The notes under the pieces were generated by a model. The model did not search any database. It was not told the DNA's origin and was given only the letters and a program-made list of their open reading frames with translations. A program made the translations under genes and the position numbers. A stretch of DNA of 37,701 nt from Tsukamurella sp. M9C (GTDB taxonomy: Bacteria > Actinomycetota > Actinomycetes > Mycobacteriales > Mycobacteriaceae): NCBI RefSeq assembly GCF_020169415.1, contig NZ_JAIULG010000049.1, positions 1-37,701 of the forward strand, in the 5' to 3' direction. Numbering within the stretch: position 1 is the stretch's first letter; every line of letters begins with the position of its first letter. This document shows, piece by piece, positions 23,016 through 32,003 of the stretch.

Positions 23016-23253
23016 CAACAGCTCCGGTCGCGAGCGCGGCACGTCGCCCGCTCTCCTGGTCGCCGGGATCGCGGCCCTCGCGATCGCCGCCTGGGGAATC
23101 GTGGGCGGCCCCCGCCTCATCGACGCCGGCACCCTGCTCGGGATCCTCGCGATCGGCGCCGTCGTCGTGGCGGGGGTGACCCTGATCAGGCCGCGAAGAG
23201 GCTCCGATTCCGCCCCGCCCACTGCGCCAGGCTCATCGCCGGACGCCCACTGA
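23005..23253 (+). CDS. Small two-TM membrane protein
   Basis: 82 residues from a GTG overlapping the end of the PspC/LiaF-like gene by 11 nt, so co-translated. Two TM helices (SPALLVAGIAALAIAAWGIV and LLGILAIGAVVVAGVTLI) with a short basic RPRRG stop-transfer and a Ser/Pro tail. Probably an accessory part of the envelope-stress module; no family recognised. Its last 68 nt overlap the 3' end of the convergent NmrA-like gene, which is unusual. Confidence 0.7.
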   Translation: MSADNSSGRERGTSPALLVAGIAALAIAAWGIVGGPRLIDAGTLLGILAIGAVVVAGVTLIRPRRGSDSAPPTAPGSSPDAH

Positions 23254-23992
23254 GTTCCTCGACCAGCGAGTTCGCCTCCTGCCGGTACCGGCGGGAGGCG
23301 TCTTGCAGGTCCAGGTACCAGCCGGCCATGTCGCCCATCTCGGGGCGCAGGGCCTCCTCGGCCGCCTCGCGGCTGATCTGCTCGAAACCGACCTCGCGGC
23401 CGATGCCCTCGCCGATCTGCGCGGCCATCTCGACCCGGGTGAGGAAGCTCGGCCCGGTCAGCTCGTAGACCTTCCCGACGTGCGCGGCGTGATCGTCGGC
23501 CGCGAGGAGCGCGGCTGCGACCGCAGCGATGTCGTCCATGGAGATCGGCGCGCTCCCCGCGTCCGGGTAGGGCTCGCGGACCACGCCGGTGGCGACCTGG
23601 CCCGCCCAGCCCGCGAAGTTCTCCATGAACTCGCCCGGCCCCAGGACGGTCACGTCGATGCCGCTCGCCAGGATCGTGTCGGTGAGCGCCTGCCAGTGCG
23701 CACTCCCGGAGGTGGCGACCACGTACTGGACGCCCGCGTCCTTGGCCCGGCGCAGCACCTCCGCCGCCGTGGGCTCGTACGGCGCGAGGTACATCCCGGT
23801 CACGCCCTCGAAGGCGCCGTCGAGCGTCTCCGGCTTGCCGATGAAACCGCTGAAGGCCTCCACCCCGCTCGGCAGCGCCGCCTTCGCGGGGTTGGTGGTC
23901 AACGCCCGGATGTCCGTGACACCCCTCGCCACCAGCTCGTCGACCACTTTCCGTCCGATGTTGCCCGTTGCACCCGTCACCAGAATCGTCAT
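23186..23992 (-). CDS. NmrA-like NAD(P)-binding protein
   Basis: 268 residues. A Rossmann fold of atypical SDR type: TILVTGATGNIGRKVVDEL at the N-terminus (GxxGxxG motif, TGATGNIG). The catalytic Tyr of classical SDRs is not evident, as in NmrA/HSCARG redox sensors and SDR-a5 quinone reductases. PYPDAGSAPISMDDIAAVAAALL is the conserved downstream segment. Likely an NADPH-binding sensor or oxidoreductase. TACCGT ends 7 nt before the ATG. It lies 40 nt downstream of guaA on the same strand but has its own predicted promoter. Confidence 0.88.
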   Translation of the reverse strand: MTILVTGATGNIGRKVVDELVARGVTDIRALTTNPAKAALPSGVEAFSGFIGKPETLDGAFEGVTGMYLAPYEPTAAEVLRRAKDAGVQYVVATSGSAHWQALTDTILASGIDVTVLGPGEFMENFAGWAGQVATGVVREPYPDAGSAPISMDDIAAVAAALLAADDHAAHVGKVYELTGPSFLTRVEMAAQIGEGIGREVGFEQISREAAEEALRPEMGDMAGWYLDLQDASRRYRQEANSLVEELSGRPAMSLAQWAGRNRSLFAA

Positions 23993-23999
23993 GGCAACG

Positions 24000-24005
24000 A
24001 CGGTA
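24000..24005 (-). promoter_or_regulatory. NmrA-like gene -10 box, predicted leaderless
   Basis: TACCGT on the minus strand ends 7 nt before the ATG at 23992. Confidence 0.5.
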
Positions 24006-24032
24006 CCGGCGGCACCGGTCAGATCGTGACCG

Positions 24033-25604
24033 CTATTCCCACTCGATGGTCCCCGGCGGCTTGCTCGTCACGTCGAGCACCACGCGGTTGACCTCTTCGA
24101 CCTCGTTCGTGATACGGGTGGAGATGATCTCGAGAGTCTCGTAGGGCACCCGCGTCCAGTCCGCGGTCATCGCGTCCTCGGAGCTGACCGGGCGCAGCAC
24201 GATCGGGTGGCCGTAGGTTCGGCCGTCGCCCTGCACGCCCACGCTGCGGACGTCGGCGAGCAGCACGACCGGGCACTGCCAGATGGTGCCGTCGAGCCCC
24301 GCGGCGGTGAGCTCCTCGCGCGCGATCGCGTCGGCCTTGCGCAGCAGGTCGAGCCGGTCCTTGGTGACCTCGCCGACGATGCGGATCGCCAGGCCCGGCC
24401 CGGGGAAGGGCTGGCGGCCGACGATCTCCTCCGGCAGGCCCAGCTCGCGGCCGACCGCGCGGACCTCGTCCTTGAACAGCAGGCGCAGCGGCTCGACGAG
24501 CGTGAACTCGAGGTCCTCCGGCAGGCCGCCCACGTTGTGATGGCTCTTGATGTTCGCCGTGCCGGCGCCGCCGCCCGACTCCACCACGTCGGGGTACAGC
24601 GTGCCCTGGACGAGGAAGTCGATGGTGTGGCCCTCGGCCGCCCGCGCGCCCAGCGCCTCGGAGACGACGTCCTCGAACGACCGGATGAACTCGCGGCCGA
24701 TGATCTTGCGCTTCTCCTCGGGATCGGAGACGCCCTTGAGGTGCCCGAGGAAGGTGTCCTCAGCGTCGACGGTGATCAGGCGCGCGCCCGTCGCCTCCAC
24801 GAAGTCCTGCTGCACCTGCTCGCGCTCGCCCTGCCGCAGCAGCCCATGATCGACGAAGACACAGGTCAGACGGTCGCCGATAGCCTTCTGCACCAGCGCG
24901 GCCGCGACGGCGGAGTCCACGCCGCCGGACAGCGCGCACAGCGCCAGACCGTCACCGACCTGGGCGCGGACGTCCTCGATGAGCTGCTCGGCGATGTTCG
25001 CCGCGGTCCAGGTGGGCTTCAGCCCGGCGATCTCGTACAGGAAGCGCGTGAGCACCTCCTGGCCGTGCGGGCTGTGCAGGACCTCGGGGTGGTACTGGAC
25101 GCCGGCCATCTGCTTGCCGACGTTCTCGAACGCCGCGACCGGGGCGCCGGGGGTCGACGCCACCGTCGCGAAGCCCTCGGGCGCGACCTGCACGGCGTCG
25201 TTGTGGCTCATCCACACCGGCTGCTCGGCCGGGAGCCCCACGTGGAGGACACCGTCGCCCTGGGGGGTGAGGGTGGTGCGCCCGAACTCGCGCCCGCCCG
25301 TGTTGGCAACGGTGCCGCCGAGGGCCCGGGCCATCATCTGGAAGCCGTAGCAGATGCCGAAGACCGGGACGCCGAGGTCGAAGACCGCGGGATCGAGGTT
25401 GGGCGCGTCCTCCGCGTAGACCGACGCGGGGCCCCCCGACAGCACGATGGCGGCGGGGTTCTTGGCGCGCACCTCCTCGGCGGTGATGGTGTGCGGCACC
25501 ACCTCCGAGTAGATCCGCGCCTCGCGGACGCGGCGCGCGATCAGCTGCGCGTACTGCGCGCCGAAGTCGACGACCAGAACCGGGTTGGGTGAGGAGTCCG
25601 TCAC
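24033..25604 (-). CDS. guaA: GMP synthase (glutamine-hydrolysing)
   Basis: Converts XMP, glutamine and ATP to GMP, the last step of guanine nucleotide synthesis. 523 residues, full length. The class I glutamine amidotransferase domain has Cys85 in FGICYGFQM with His172 and Glu174 in [11 protein letters not shown]. The ATP-pyrophosphatase domain has the PP-loop SGGVDS at 226-231. The C-terminal dimerisation domain ends in KPPGTIEWE, typical of GuaA. The GTG start fits the TAGACT -10 box that ends 7 nt before it. guaB2 and guaB3, earlier steps of the same branch, lie 3-6 kb upstream on the same strand, as in M. tuberculosis. Confidence 0.97.
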   Translation of the reverse strand: MTDSSPNPVLVVDFGAQYAQLIARRVREARIYSEVVPHTITAEEVRAKNPAAIVLSGGPASVYAEDAPNLDPAVFDLGVPVFGICYGFQMMARALGGTVANTGGREFGRTTLTPQGDGVLHVGLPAEQPVWMSHNDAVQVAPEGFATVASTPGAPVAAFENVGKQMAGVQYHPEVLHSPHGQEVLTRFLYEIAGLKPTWTAANIAEQLIEDVRAQVGDGLALCALSGGVDSAVAAALVQKAIGDRLTCVFVDHGLLRQGEREQVQQDFVEATGARLITVDAEDTFLGHLKGVSDPEEKRKIIGREFIRSFEDVVSEALGARAAEGHTIDFLVQGTLYPDVVESGGGAGTANIKSHHNVGGLPEDLEFTLVEPLRLLFKDEVRAVGRELGLPEEIVGRQPFPGPGLAIRIVGEVTKDRLDLLRKADAIAREELTAAGLDGTIWQCPVVLLADVRSVGVQGDGRTYGHPIVLRPVSSEDAMTADWTRVPYETLEIISTRITNEVEEVNRVVLDVTSKPPGTIEWE

Positions 25605-25611
25605 CCGGCTC

Positions 25612-25617
25612 AGTCTA
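25612..25617 (-). promoter_or_regulatory. guaA -10 box, predicted leaderless
   Basis: TAGACT on the minus strand ends 7 nt before the GTG at 25604; no ribosome binding site is present. Confidence 0.6.
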
Positions 25618-25655
25618 GTCGCGGGCGGGGCCGCGTTCCGACAGAGGGCGGGACA

Positions 25656-26036
25656 TCACGGCACGTCCACGAGCTCCCAGAGCGGCACGTGGGCGTACCA
25701 GGGGAACTCGTCGGGCGTGACGCGGACCCGGCGGCCGGCGAGGATCGCCTCGTTCTCTCCCCGCGCGTGCGGGGAGAGAACGTCGATCGCCGCCTCGGCG
25801 ACCCGGTGGACGTCGGCCTCGTCGAACCGGGCCCAGAGCACCCGGCACCGTCGATCGGCGGACGGGGTCCCGGGGTGCTCGATCGCCCACTGCCGCAGCA
25901 GCGAGGGGTCCTCCGGGGAGCTCGCGAACTCGAACAAGGCCGAACCCGCGCCCAGCCGGTCGGCGATCGACGCGGTGACGCGCGGCTCGTCGTCGGGCCG
26001 GATGAGGACTGTGACGAGGGGGAATCCTGCGGACAT
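25656..26036 (-). CDS. Small hypothetical protein containing a hairpin-encoded segment
   Basis: 126 residues, acidic, no signal or TM segment; not recognised. Predicted alternating strands and helices (LVTVLIRPDDEPRVTASIADRL, then an Arg/Trp/Phe-rich middle WARFDEADVHRVAEAAIDVL). The ATG follows TAGCGT by 6 nt, suggesting a leaderless transcript. A perfect 14-bp-arm hairpin (25751-25782) lies in frame and codes for SPHARGENE, a string often seen when CRISPR repeats are wrongly translated. Only one copy exists here. The remaining sequence looks protein-like, so a gene with an inserted palindrome is favoured over a false call. Confidence 0.6.
   Translation of the reverse strand: MSAGFPLVTVLIRPDDEPRVTASIADRLGAGSALFEFASSPEDPSLLRQWAIEHPGTPSADRRCRVLWARFDEADVHRVAEAAIDVLSPHARGENEAILAGRRVRVTPDEFPWYAHVPLWELVDVP
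25751..25782. repeat. Perfect 14-bp-arm palindrome, CRISPR-repeat-like
   Basis: CGTTCTCTCCCCGC-GCGT-GCGGGGAGAGAACG, a perfect hairpin of 32 nt inside a coding frame. Core and shape resemble type I-E CRISPR repeats, but it is single and has no cas genes nearby. Confidence 0.8.
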
Positions 26037-26042
26037 GCGGTC

Positions 26043-26048
26043 ACGCTA
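26043..26048 (-). promoter_or_regulatory. -10 box of the small hypothetical gene, predicted leaderless
   Basis: TAGCGT on the minus strand ends 6 nt before the ATG at 26036. Confidence 0.5.
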
Positions 26049-26070
26049 CGGCGCCGGGACCGCCGCGGTC

Positions 26071-26100
26071 ATCAGGGTTTCTCCCGGTTCCGGCCCTGAT
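26071..26100 (-). terminator. Hairpin after the alkylation-repair-like gene
   Basis: ATCAGGG-N16-CCCTGAT begins 10 nt beyond the stop codon at 26111. The loop holds a smaller CCGG pairing. A factor-assisted or intrinsic terminator without U-tract. Confidence 0.45.
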
Positions 26101-26110
26101 AACGCGGGGT

Positions 26111-26767
26111 CTAGGCCTCCCGGCGGCGGACGATCTCGGCGATCCAGATCGGCGCGAAGGGCGAGGTGCAGCCCTTCGACACCGGGTAGTCCGCGAGCAC
26201 CTGCAGGTCCTCGCCGATGGCGACGGCGCGGGCACGGCGGGACTCGTCCTCGATGCCGATGGTCGCGAGGGTCTCGTTCATGGCCCACTGCAGCTTCGGC
26301 TCCGCGTCGCGCATCTCGCGGGCGATGGTGTCGAGCAGCGCGTCCCGGTCGAGGTCGGCGGTGGTCACCGCGTGCGTCGTGAGCGCCCAGCCGGCCGCGC
26401 GGACCCGCGGGTCGGCGTCGCCCCACCACCGCTCCCGCAGAGCGGAGGCGTGCGCCGACTTCTTCACCAGGTAGTTCAGCAGCCAGTCGTGCGCCTTGTC
26501 GCTGCGCGCGGTGCGCAGCATCGCGTCCAGCTCGTCCGCGGTGAACTGCTTCGGCTTCGCGATGAGCAGGGCCACCAGCTGCGCGGCCACGTCGCCCGAG
26601 TCCCACAGCTCGCCCGCCAGCTCGCGGTCGGTGCCGAGGGACTTCGCCAGCGCCCGCAGCTTCGTCAGGTTCACCCCGTGCGGGTCGCCGTGCCGCTCGT
26701 TGACGGCCCGCGCCTTCGGGTCCTCCAGCGCCGCCAGCTCGGCCACGATCTCGTCGACTCGCGTCAT
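26111..26767 (-). CDS. DNA alkylation repair (AlkD-like HEAT) family protein
   Basis: 218 residues of helical, HEAT-like repeats. It contains HGDPHGVNLTKLRALAKSLG near residue 30, LWDSGDVAAQLVALLI, and a Trp-rich centre (HDWLLNYLVKK, RERWWGDADPRVRAAGWAL) like AlkD-type glycosylases. These remove positively charged alkylated bases without base flipping. The C-terminal segment DYPVSKGCTSPFAPIWIAEIV is typical of a DNA-alkylation-repair subfamily seen in many bacteria that may not all be active glycosylases. The start at 26767 is supported by TACCCT ending 7 nt upstream; the open frame continues upstream into the oxidase gene but there it is a shadow. Confidence 0.8.
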   Translation of the reverse strand: MTRVDEIVAELAALEDPKARAVNERHGDPHGVNLTKLRALAKSLGTDRELAGELWDSGDVAAQLVALLIAKPKQFTADELDAMLRTARSDKAHDWLLNYLVKKSAHASALRERWWGDADPRVRAAGWALTTHAVTTADLDRDALLDTIAREMRDAEPKLQWAMNETLATIGIEDESRRARAVAIGEDLQVLADYPVSKGCTSPFAPIWIAEIVRRREA

Positions 26768-26774
26768 GACACCG

Positions 26775-26780
26775 AGGGTA
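26775..26780 (-). promoter_or_regulatory. Alkylation-repair-like gene -10 box, predicted leaderless
   Basis: TACCCT on the minus strand ends 7 nt before the ATG at 26767. Confidence 0.5.
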
Positions 26781-26793
26781 GCGGCGCGGACCG

Positions 26794-28563
26794 TCAGGCC
26801 TGGGAGTCCGCGTCCTGCTGCGCCGGCGCCTCCTGTGCCGGACGCACCTTCGGCAGCGGCAGCAGCAGCTGGCCGGGCGCGCCCGCGGGCACGGCGGGCG
26901 CCTTCGGCGCGGTCGGCGCGATGCGCTGGTAGCCGGCGCCCTGCGCAGGGCGCGGGTCCTGCTCCCCCTTGTTCGGCCACAGCGACGCGGCGCGCTCGGC
27001 CTGGGCCGCGATCGACAGCGACGGGTTGACGCCGAGGTTCGCGGAGATGGCGGCACCGTCGACCACGAACAGCGACGGGTAGTTGTGGATGCGGTGGTAC
27101 GGGTCGATGACGCCGGTCTCGGGCGTCTCCGAAATCGCTGCGCCACCGAGGAAGTGGGCGGTCATCGGGACGTTGAAGATGTCACCCCAGGTACCGCCGG
27201 CCACGCCGTTCAGCTTCTCCGCGCCGATCCGCGCGGCCTCGTTGCCCGCGGGGATCCACGTCGGGTTCGGCGCGCCGTGGCCCTGCTTGGAGACCATGCG
27301 CCGCTTCTTCGAGCCGGGGATCTTCTTGGTGTACGTGGTGATCGAGTTGTCGAGGCTCTGCATCACCAGCAGGATCAGCACGCGCTGACCCCAGTCCTTC
27401 TGCGTGAGCAGCAGTTTGAGGTCCGTGGGCTTCTTGGCGAGGCCCTTGAGGAAGCCGCCGAGGCGCGTGCGCTTCTCGCCGCCGTCGACGAGCAGGGTCT
27501 GCAGCAGGCCCATGGCGTTACGGCCGGGGCCGTAGCGGACGGGCTCGATGTGGGTGTCGGGCGTCGGGTAGAAGGAGCTGGTGATCGCGACGCCCTGCGA
27601 GAGGTCCTGCGACGGATCTGCGACCGTGCGCGCCGAGCCCAGGATCGACTCGGAGTTGGTGCGGGTGAGCACGCCGAGCCGGTCCGAGAGCTGCGGCAGC
27701 GCGCCGGTGTCCTTGAGCGAGTGCAGCAGCGTCTGCGTGCCCCAGGTGCCGGCGGCGAAGACCACGTTGTCGGCCGTGTAGACGGTCCGGTTCTTGCGCG
27801 CGACGGCACCGGTGCGCACCGTCGACACCTCCCAGACGCCCTTGCGGCCCTCGCGCAGCGCGGTCACCGTCGTCATCGGGATGAAGCGGGCGCCGCCCGC
27901 CTCCGCGAGGTGGATGTAGTTCTTCATCAGCGTGTTCTTGGCGCCCACGCGGCAGCCCGACATGCACTGGCCGCACTCGGTGCAGCCCGTGCGGGCGGGG
28001 CCGGCGCCGCCGAAGAACGGGTCCGCGTCGGTGCGGCCCGGCTGGTTGAAGTACACGCCCACCGGGGTCTCGGTGAACGTGTCCGCGACGCCCATCTCCT
28101 CCGCGATCTGCTTGATCACGCGGTCCGACGGGGTCTCGTGCGGGTTCTTCACCACGCCGAGCATGCGGCGGGCCTGATCGTAGAACGGGCTGAGCTCGTC
28201 GTCCCAGTCGGTGATGTGCTTCCACTGCGGGTCGTTGAAGAACGGCGCGGGCGGCTTGTAGAGCGTGTTCGCGTAGTTCAGCGAGCCGCCGCCCACGCCG
28301 GCGCCGGCGAGGACCACGGCGTCGTTGAGCAGGTGGATCCGCTGGATGCCATAAAGGCCCATCTTCGGCGCCCAGACGAACTTCTTGAGGTTCCAGGTGC
28401 TCTCGGCGAAGTCCTCGTCCTCGAAGCGCTGACCGGCCTCGAGCACGCCGACGCGGTAGCCCTTCTCCGTCAGGCGCAGCGCCGTGACGCTGCCGCCGAA
28501 CCCGGACCCGATCACGAGCACGTCGAAGTGGTCGCCCGACTTCTGCCCGACTGCCTTGGCCAT
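26794..28563 (-). CDS. choD: GMC oxidoreductase, ChoD-type (putative cholesterol oxidase)
   Basis: 589 residues. The FAD-binding motif GSGFGG is at residues 19-24; later GMC features include GAGVGGGSLNYANTL, FAAGTWGTQTLLHSL and the C-terminal active-site region DGAAISANLGVNPSLSIAAQAERAA. It corresponds by position and sequence to M. tuberculosis ChoD (Rv3409c), annotated as cholesterol oxidase but with disputed activity. A Cys cluster C194-x2-C197-x2-C200-x3-C204 looks like a 4Fe-4S ligand set and is absent from classical secreted cholesterol oxidases. No signal peptide. The last 50 residues are Pro/Ala/Gln-rich and probably disordered. The start codon has a GAGGGG ribosome site. It lies 112 nt downstream of guaB3. 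Confidence 0.88.
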   Translation of the reverse strand: MAKAVGQKSGDHFDVLVIGSGFGGSVTALRLTEKGYRVGVLEAGQRFEDEDFAESTWNLKKFVWAPKMGLYGIQRIHLLNDAVVLAGAGVGGGSLNYANTLYKPPAPFFNDPQWKHITDWDDELSPFYDQARRMLGVVKNPHETPSDRVIKQIAEEMGVADTFTETPVGVYFNQPGRTDADPFFGGAGPARTGCTECGQCMSGCRVGAKNTLMKNYIHLAEAGGARFIPMTTVTALREGRKGVWEVSTVRTGAVARKNRTVYTADNVVFAAGTWGTQTLLHSLKDTGALPQLSDRLGVLTRTNSESILGSARTVADPSQDLSQGVAITSSFYPTPDTHIEPVRYGPGRNAMGLLQTLLVDGGEKRTRLGGFLKGLAKKPTDLKLLLTQKDWGQRVLILLVMQSLDNSITTYTKKIPGSKKRRMVSKQGHGAPNPTWIPAGNEAARIGAEKLNGVAGGTWGDIFNVPMTAHFLGGAAISETPETGVIDPYHRIHNYPSLFVVDGAAISANLGVNPSLSIAAQAERAASLWPNKGEQDPRPAQGAGYQRIAPTAPKAPAVPAGAPGQLLLPLPKVRPAQEAPAQQDADSQA

Positions 28564-28675
28564 CTGGAACCCCTCACCCGTCCGTGGCGGACATGTGTCA
28601 CCGGGCCGCGGCTGAAACGGCCCTACTGACGGGTAACGGTACTACTAAACCCCACTCAATAACAGGGCTTCGCGC

Positions 28676-29854
28676 TCAGTACGCGACGTTGAGCCCCACC
28701 TTCTGGAACTCCTTGAGCTCGCTGTAGCCGGCCTTGGCCATCGACCGGCGCAGGCCGCCGACCAGGTTCAACTGGCCGTTCGGCTCCGTCGACGGGCCGG
28801 TGAGGATGGTCGAGAGCGACGGGGCGGTGCCGGCGGCGGCACCCTCCCCCGCGTCCAGGCCACCGAGCTGCGCGGGCGCGACCGCGCCGCGCGGCATCGA
28901 CGGGTGTGCGGCCACCGACGGCCAGTACCAGCCCTTGCCCGGCGCCTCGGCGGCGATCGCCAGCGGCGCGCCCAGCATCGTGGCGTCGGCGCCGCACGCG
29001 ATCGCGCGGGCGACGTCGCCGGAGCTGTAGATGTCGCCGTCGGCGATCACGTGCACGTACCGGCCGCCGGTCTCGTCGAGGTAGTCCCGGCGGGCGGCCG
29101 CGGCGTCCGCGATCGCCGTCGCCATCGGCACGCCGATGCCGAGCACCTCACGGGTGGTGGTCGCGCCTTCGGCCGAGCCGTAGCCCACGATGACGCCGGC
29201 GGCGCCCGTGCGCATCAGGTGCAGCGCAGTGCGGTGATCGCTCACGCCGCCCGCGACGACGGGGACGTCGAGGTCGCCGATGAAGGTCTTCAGGTTGAGC
29301 GGCTCCCCCGCCGACTCCTCGTTGGAGACGTGCTCGGCGGAGATGATCGTGCCGTGGATGACCAGCAGGTCGATGCCCGCCTTGACCAGCACCGGCGTCA
29401 GCTCGCGGGCGCGCTGCGGAGAGACGCGGACCGCCACCGTCACCCCGGCGTCCCGGACCCGGCCGACGGCCGCGGCCAGCAGCTCGGGATCGAGCGGCGC
29501 GGCGTGCAGCTCCTGCAGGCGGCGGATCGCCGCGATGCCGGTGATGTCGGACGCGGCGAGCTCGACGACCTGCTCCAGCTGGGCCTCCGCGTCGCGGTGC
29601 CGGGAGAACAGGCCCTCCGCGTTGAGCACGCCCAGGCCGCCCAGCTTGCCGAGCTCGATCGCGAACTCCGGCGAGCCGATCGCGTCCGTCGGGTGCGAGA
29701 GGATCGGGGTGTCGAAGCGGTACGCGTCGAGCTGCCAGGCGGTGGACACCTCCTTCGAGGAACGGGTGCGCCGCGAGGGGACGATGTTCACGTCCTGCAG
29801 CTCGTAGGTGCGCCGGGCCGTGCGGCCCATGCCGATCTCAACCATGTCGCGCAA
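28676..29854 (-). CDS. guaB3: GuaB3, IMP dehydrogenase-family protein without CBS domains
   Basis: 392 residues, orthologous to Rv3410c, beginning VEIGMGRTARRTYELQDV. It has the IMPDH/GMP reductase barrel, but the catalytic-Cys loop of IMPDH (GSICTTR in the neighbouring guaB2 product) is replaced by GYGSAEGATTTRE with no Cys, and there is no CBS pair. M. tuberculosis GuaB3 is reported inactive as an IMPDH; its role is open. GGAAGGA lies 9 nt before a TTG at 29854 and 18 nt before an ATG at 29845, so the TTG (MRDMVEIG) is preferred. It follows guaB2 by 59 nt, with a small CGGAGC-N4-GCTCCG hairpin in the gap, and is probably its operon partner. Confidence 0.93.
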   Translation of the reverse strand: MRDMVEIGMGRTARRTYELQDVNIVPSRRTRSSKEVSTAWQLDAYRFDTPILSHPTDAIGSPEFAIELGKLGGLGVLNAEGLFSRHRDAEAQLEQVVELAASDITGIAAIRRLQELHAAPLDPELLAAAVGRVRDAGVTVAVRVSPQRARELTPVLVKAGIDLLVIHGTIISAEHVSNEESAGEPLNLKTFIGDLDVPVVAGGVSDHRTALHLMRTGAAGVIVGYGSAEGATTTREVLGIGVPMATAIADAAAARRDYLDETGGRYVHVIADGDIYSSGDVARAIACGADATMLGAPLAIAAEAPGKGWYWPSVAAHPSMPRGAVAPAQLGGLDAGEGAAAGTAPSLSTILTGPSTEPNGQLNLVGGLRRSMAKAGYSELKEFQKVGLNVAY

Positions 29855-29913
29855 CGCGCTCAGTCCTTCCGGTTCCGGAGCGACCGCTCCGAATGTGCCT
29901 GTTCAGCAGGGTT

Positions 29914-31485
<1,572 letters not shown>

Positions 31486-31524
31486 TCACGCGCGTGTGAC
31501 TGGCCTTCCCCGGTCATTCCTGCG

Positions 31525-31530
31525 TACCGT
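31525..31530 (+). promoter_or_regulatory. DUF5319 gene -10 box, predicted leaderless
   Basis: TACCGT ends 6 nt before GTG 31537. The G-run between -10 and GTG is adjacent to the start and unlikely to act as a Shine-Dalgarno. Confidence 0.55.
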
Positions 31531-31536
31531 GGGGGC

Positions 31537-31926
31537 GTGCGCAACAATCTTCCTCCCGGCCTCCCGCCGGACCCGTTCGCCGACGACCCGAGCGACCCGA
31601 CGGCCGCGCTGGACTCGCTCGACCCTGGTCAGCCCCTCGATCCCGCCGAACGACTCGCCGTCGAGGAGGACCTCGCGGACCTCTCCGTCTACGAGGCGCT
31701 GCTCGCGCACCGCGGCGTCCGCGGCCTGGTGATCTGCTGCGACGACTGTCAGGAAGATCACTACCACGACTGGGACATGCTGCGCGCGAACCTGCTGCAG
31801 CTGCTCGTCGACGGCACCGTCCGCCCGCACGAGCCCGCCTACGATCCGGCGCCCGACGCCTACGTCACGTGGGACTACTGCCGCGGCTACGCCGATGCGG
31901 CGATGAACCTCGCGAACGAGGAGTGA
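31537..31926 (+). CDS. DUF5319 protein (Rv3412 orthologue)
   Basis: 129 residues, highly conserved in Mycobacteriales and always near guaB2 and sigD. It starts MRNNLPPGLPPDPFADDP and has a conserved centre with Cys and His pairs (VICCDDCQEDHYHDWD) that could bind metal, followed by RANLLQLLVDGTVRPHEPAYDP and TWDYCRGYADAA. Function unknown. GTG start placed by homology and by the -10 box 6 nt upstream. A strong palindromic terminator follows and separates it from the convergent rsdA remnant. Confidence 0.92.
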   Translation: MRNNLPPGLPPDPFADDPSDPTAALDSLDPGQPLDPAERLAVEEDLADLSVYEALLAHRGVRGLVICCDDCQEDHYHDWDMLRANLLQLLVDGTVRPHEPAYDPAPDAYVTWDYCRGYADAAMNLANEE

Positions 31927-31952
31927 TCCGGCGCTAGTCGCACCCGGACACG

Positions 31953-31986
31953 GCGAAGGCCCCCACCGCGCGGTGGGGGCCTTCGC
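31953..31986. terminator. Bidirectional terminator, 34-nt perfect palindrome
   Basis: Two 17-bp arms (GCGAAGGCCCCCACCGC and its complement) meet without a spacer, between the convergent DUF5319 and rsdA genes. Very stable hairpin; it can serve both strands. Confidence 0.85.
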
Positions 31987-32003
31987 TGTTCGTCATGCGG
32001 TCG

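Noticed and set aside
25751-25782. CRISPR array
   Set aside because: Only one repeat-like unit, no spacers, no second copy within the window and no cas genes.
12338-28605. Shared 15-mer GCGGACATGTGTCAC upstream of choD and at the imuA' start
   Set aside because: One shared 15-mer is not surprising among all pairs in a biased 38-kb sequence, and one copy covers a start codon.
28676-29854. guaB3 as a decayed IMP dehydrogenase
   Set aside because: Lack of CBS domains and catalytic Cys is normal for GuaB3 orthologues in Mycobacteriales, and the frame is intact.
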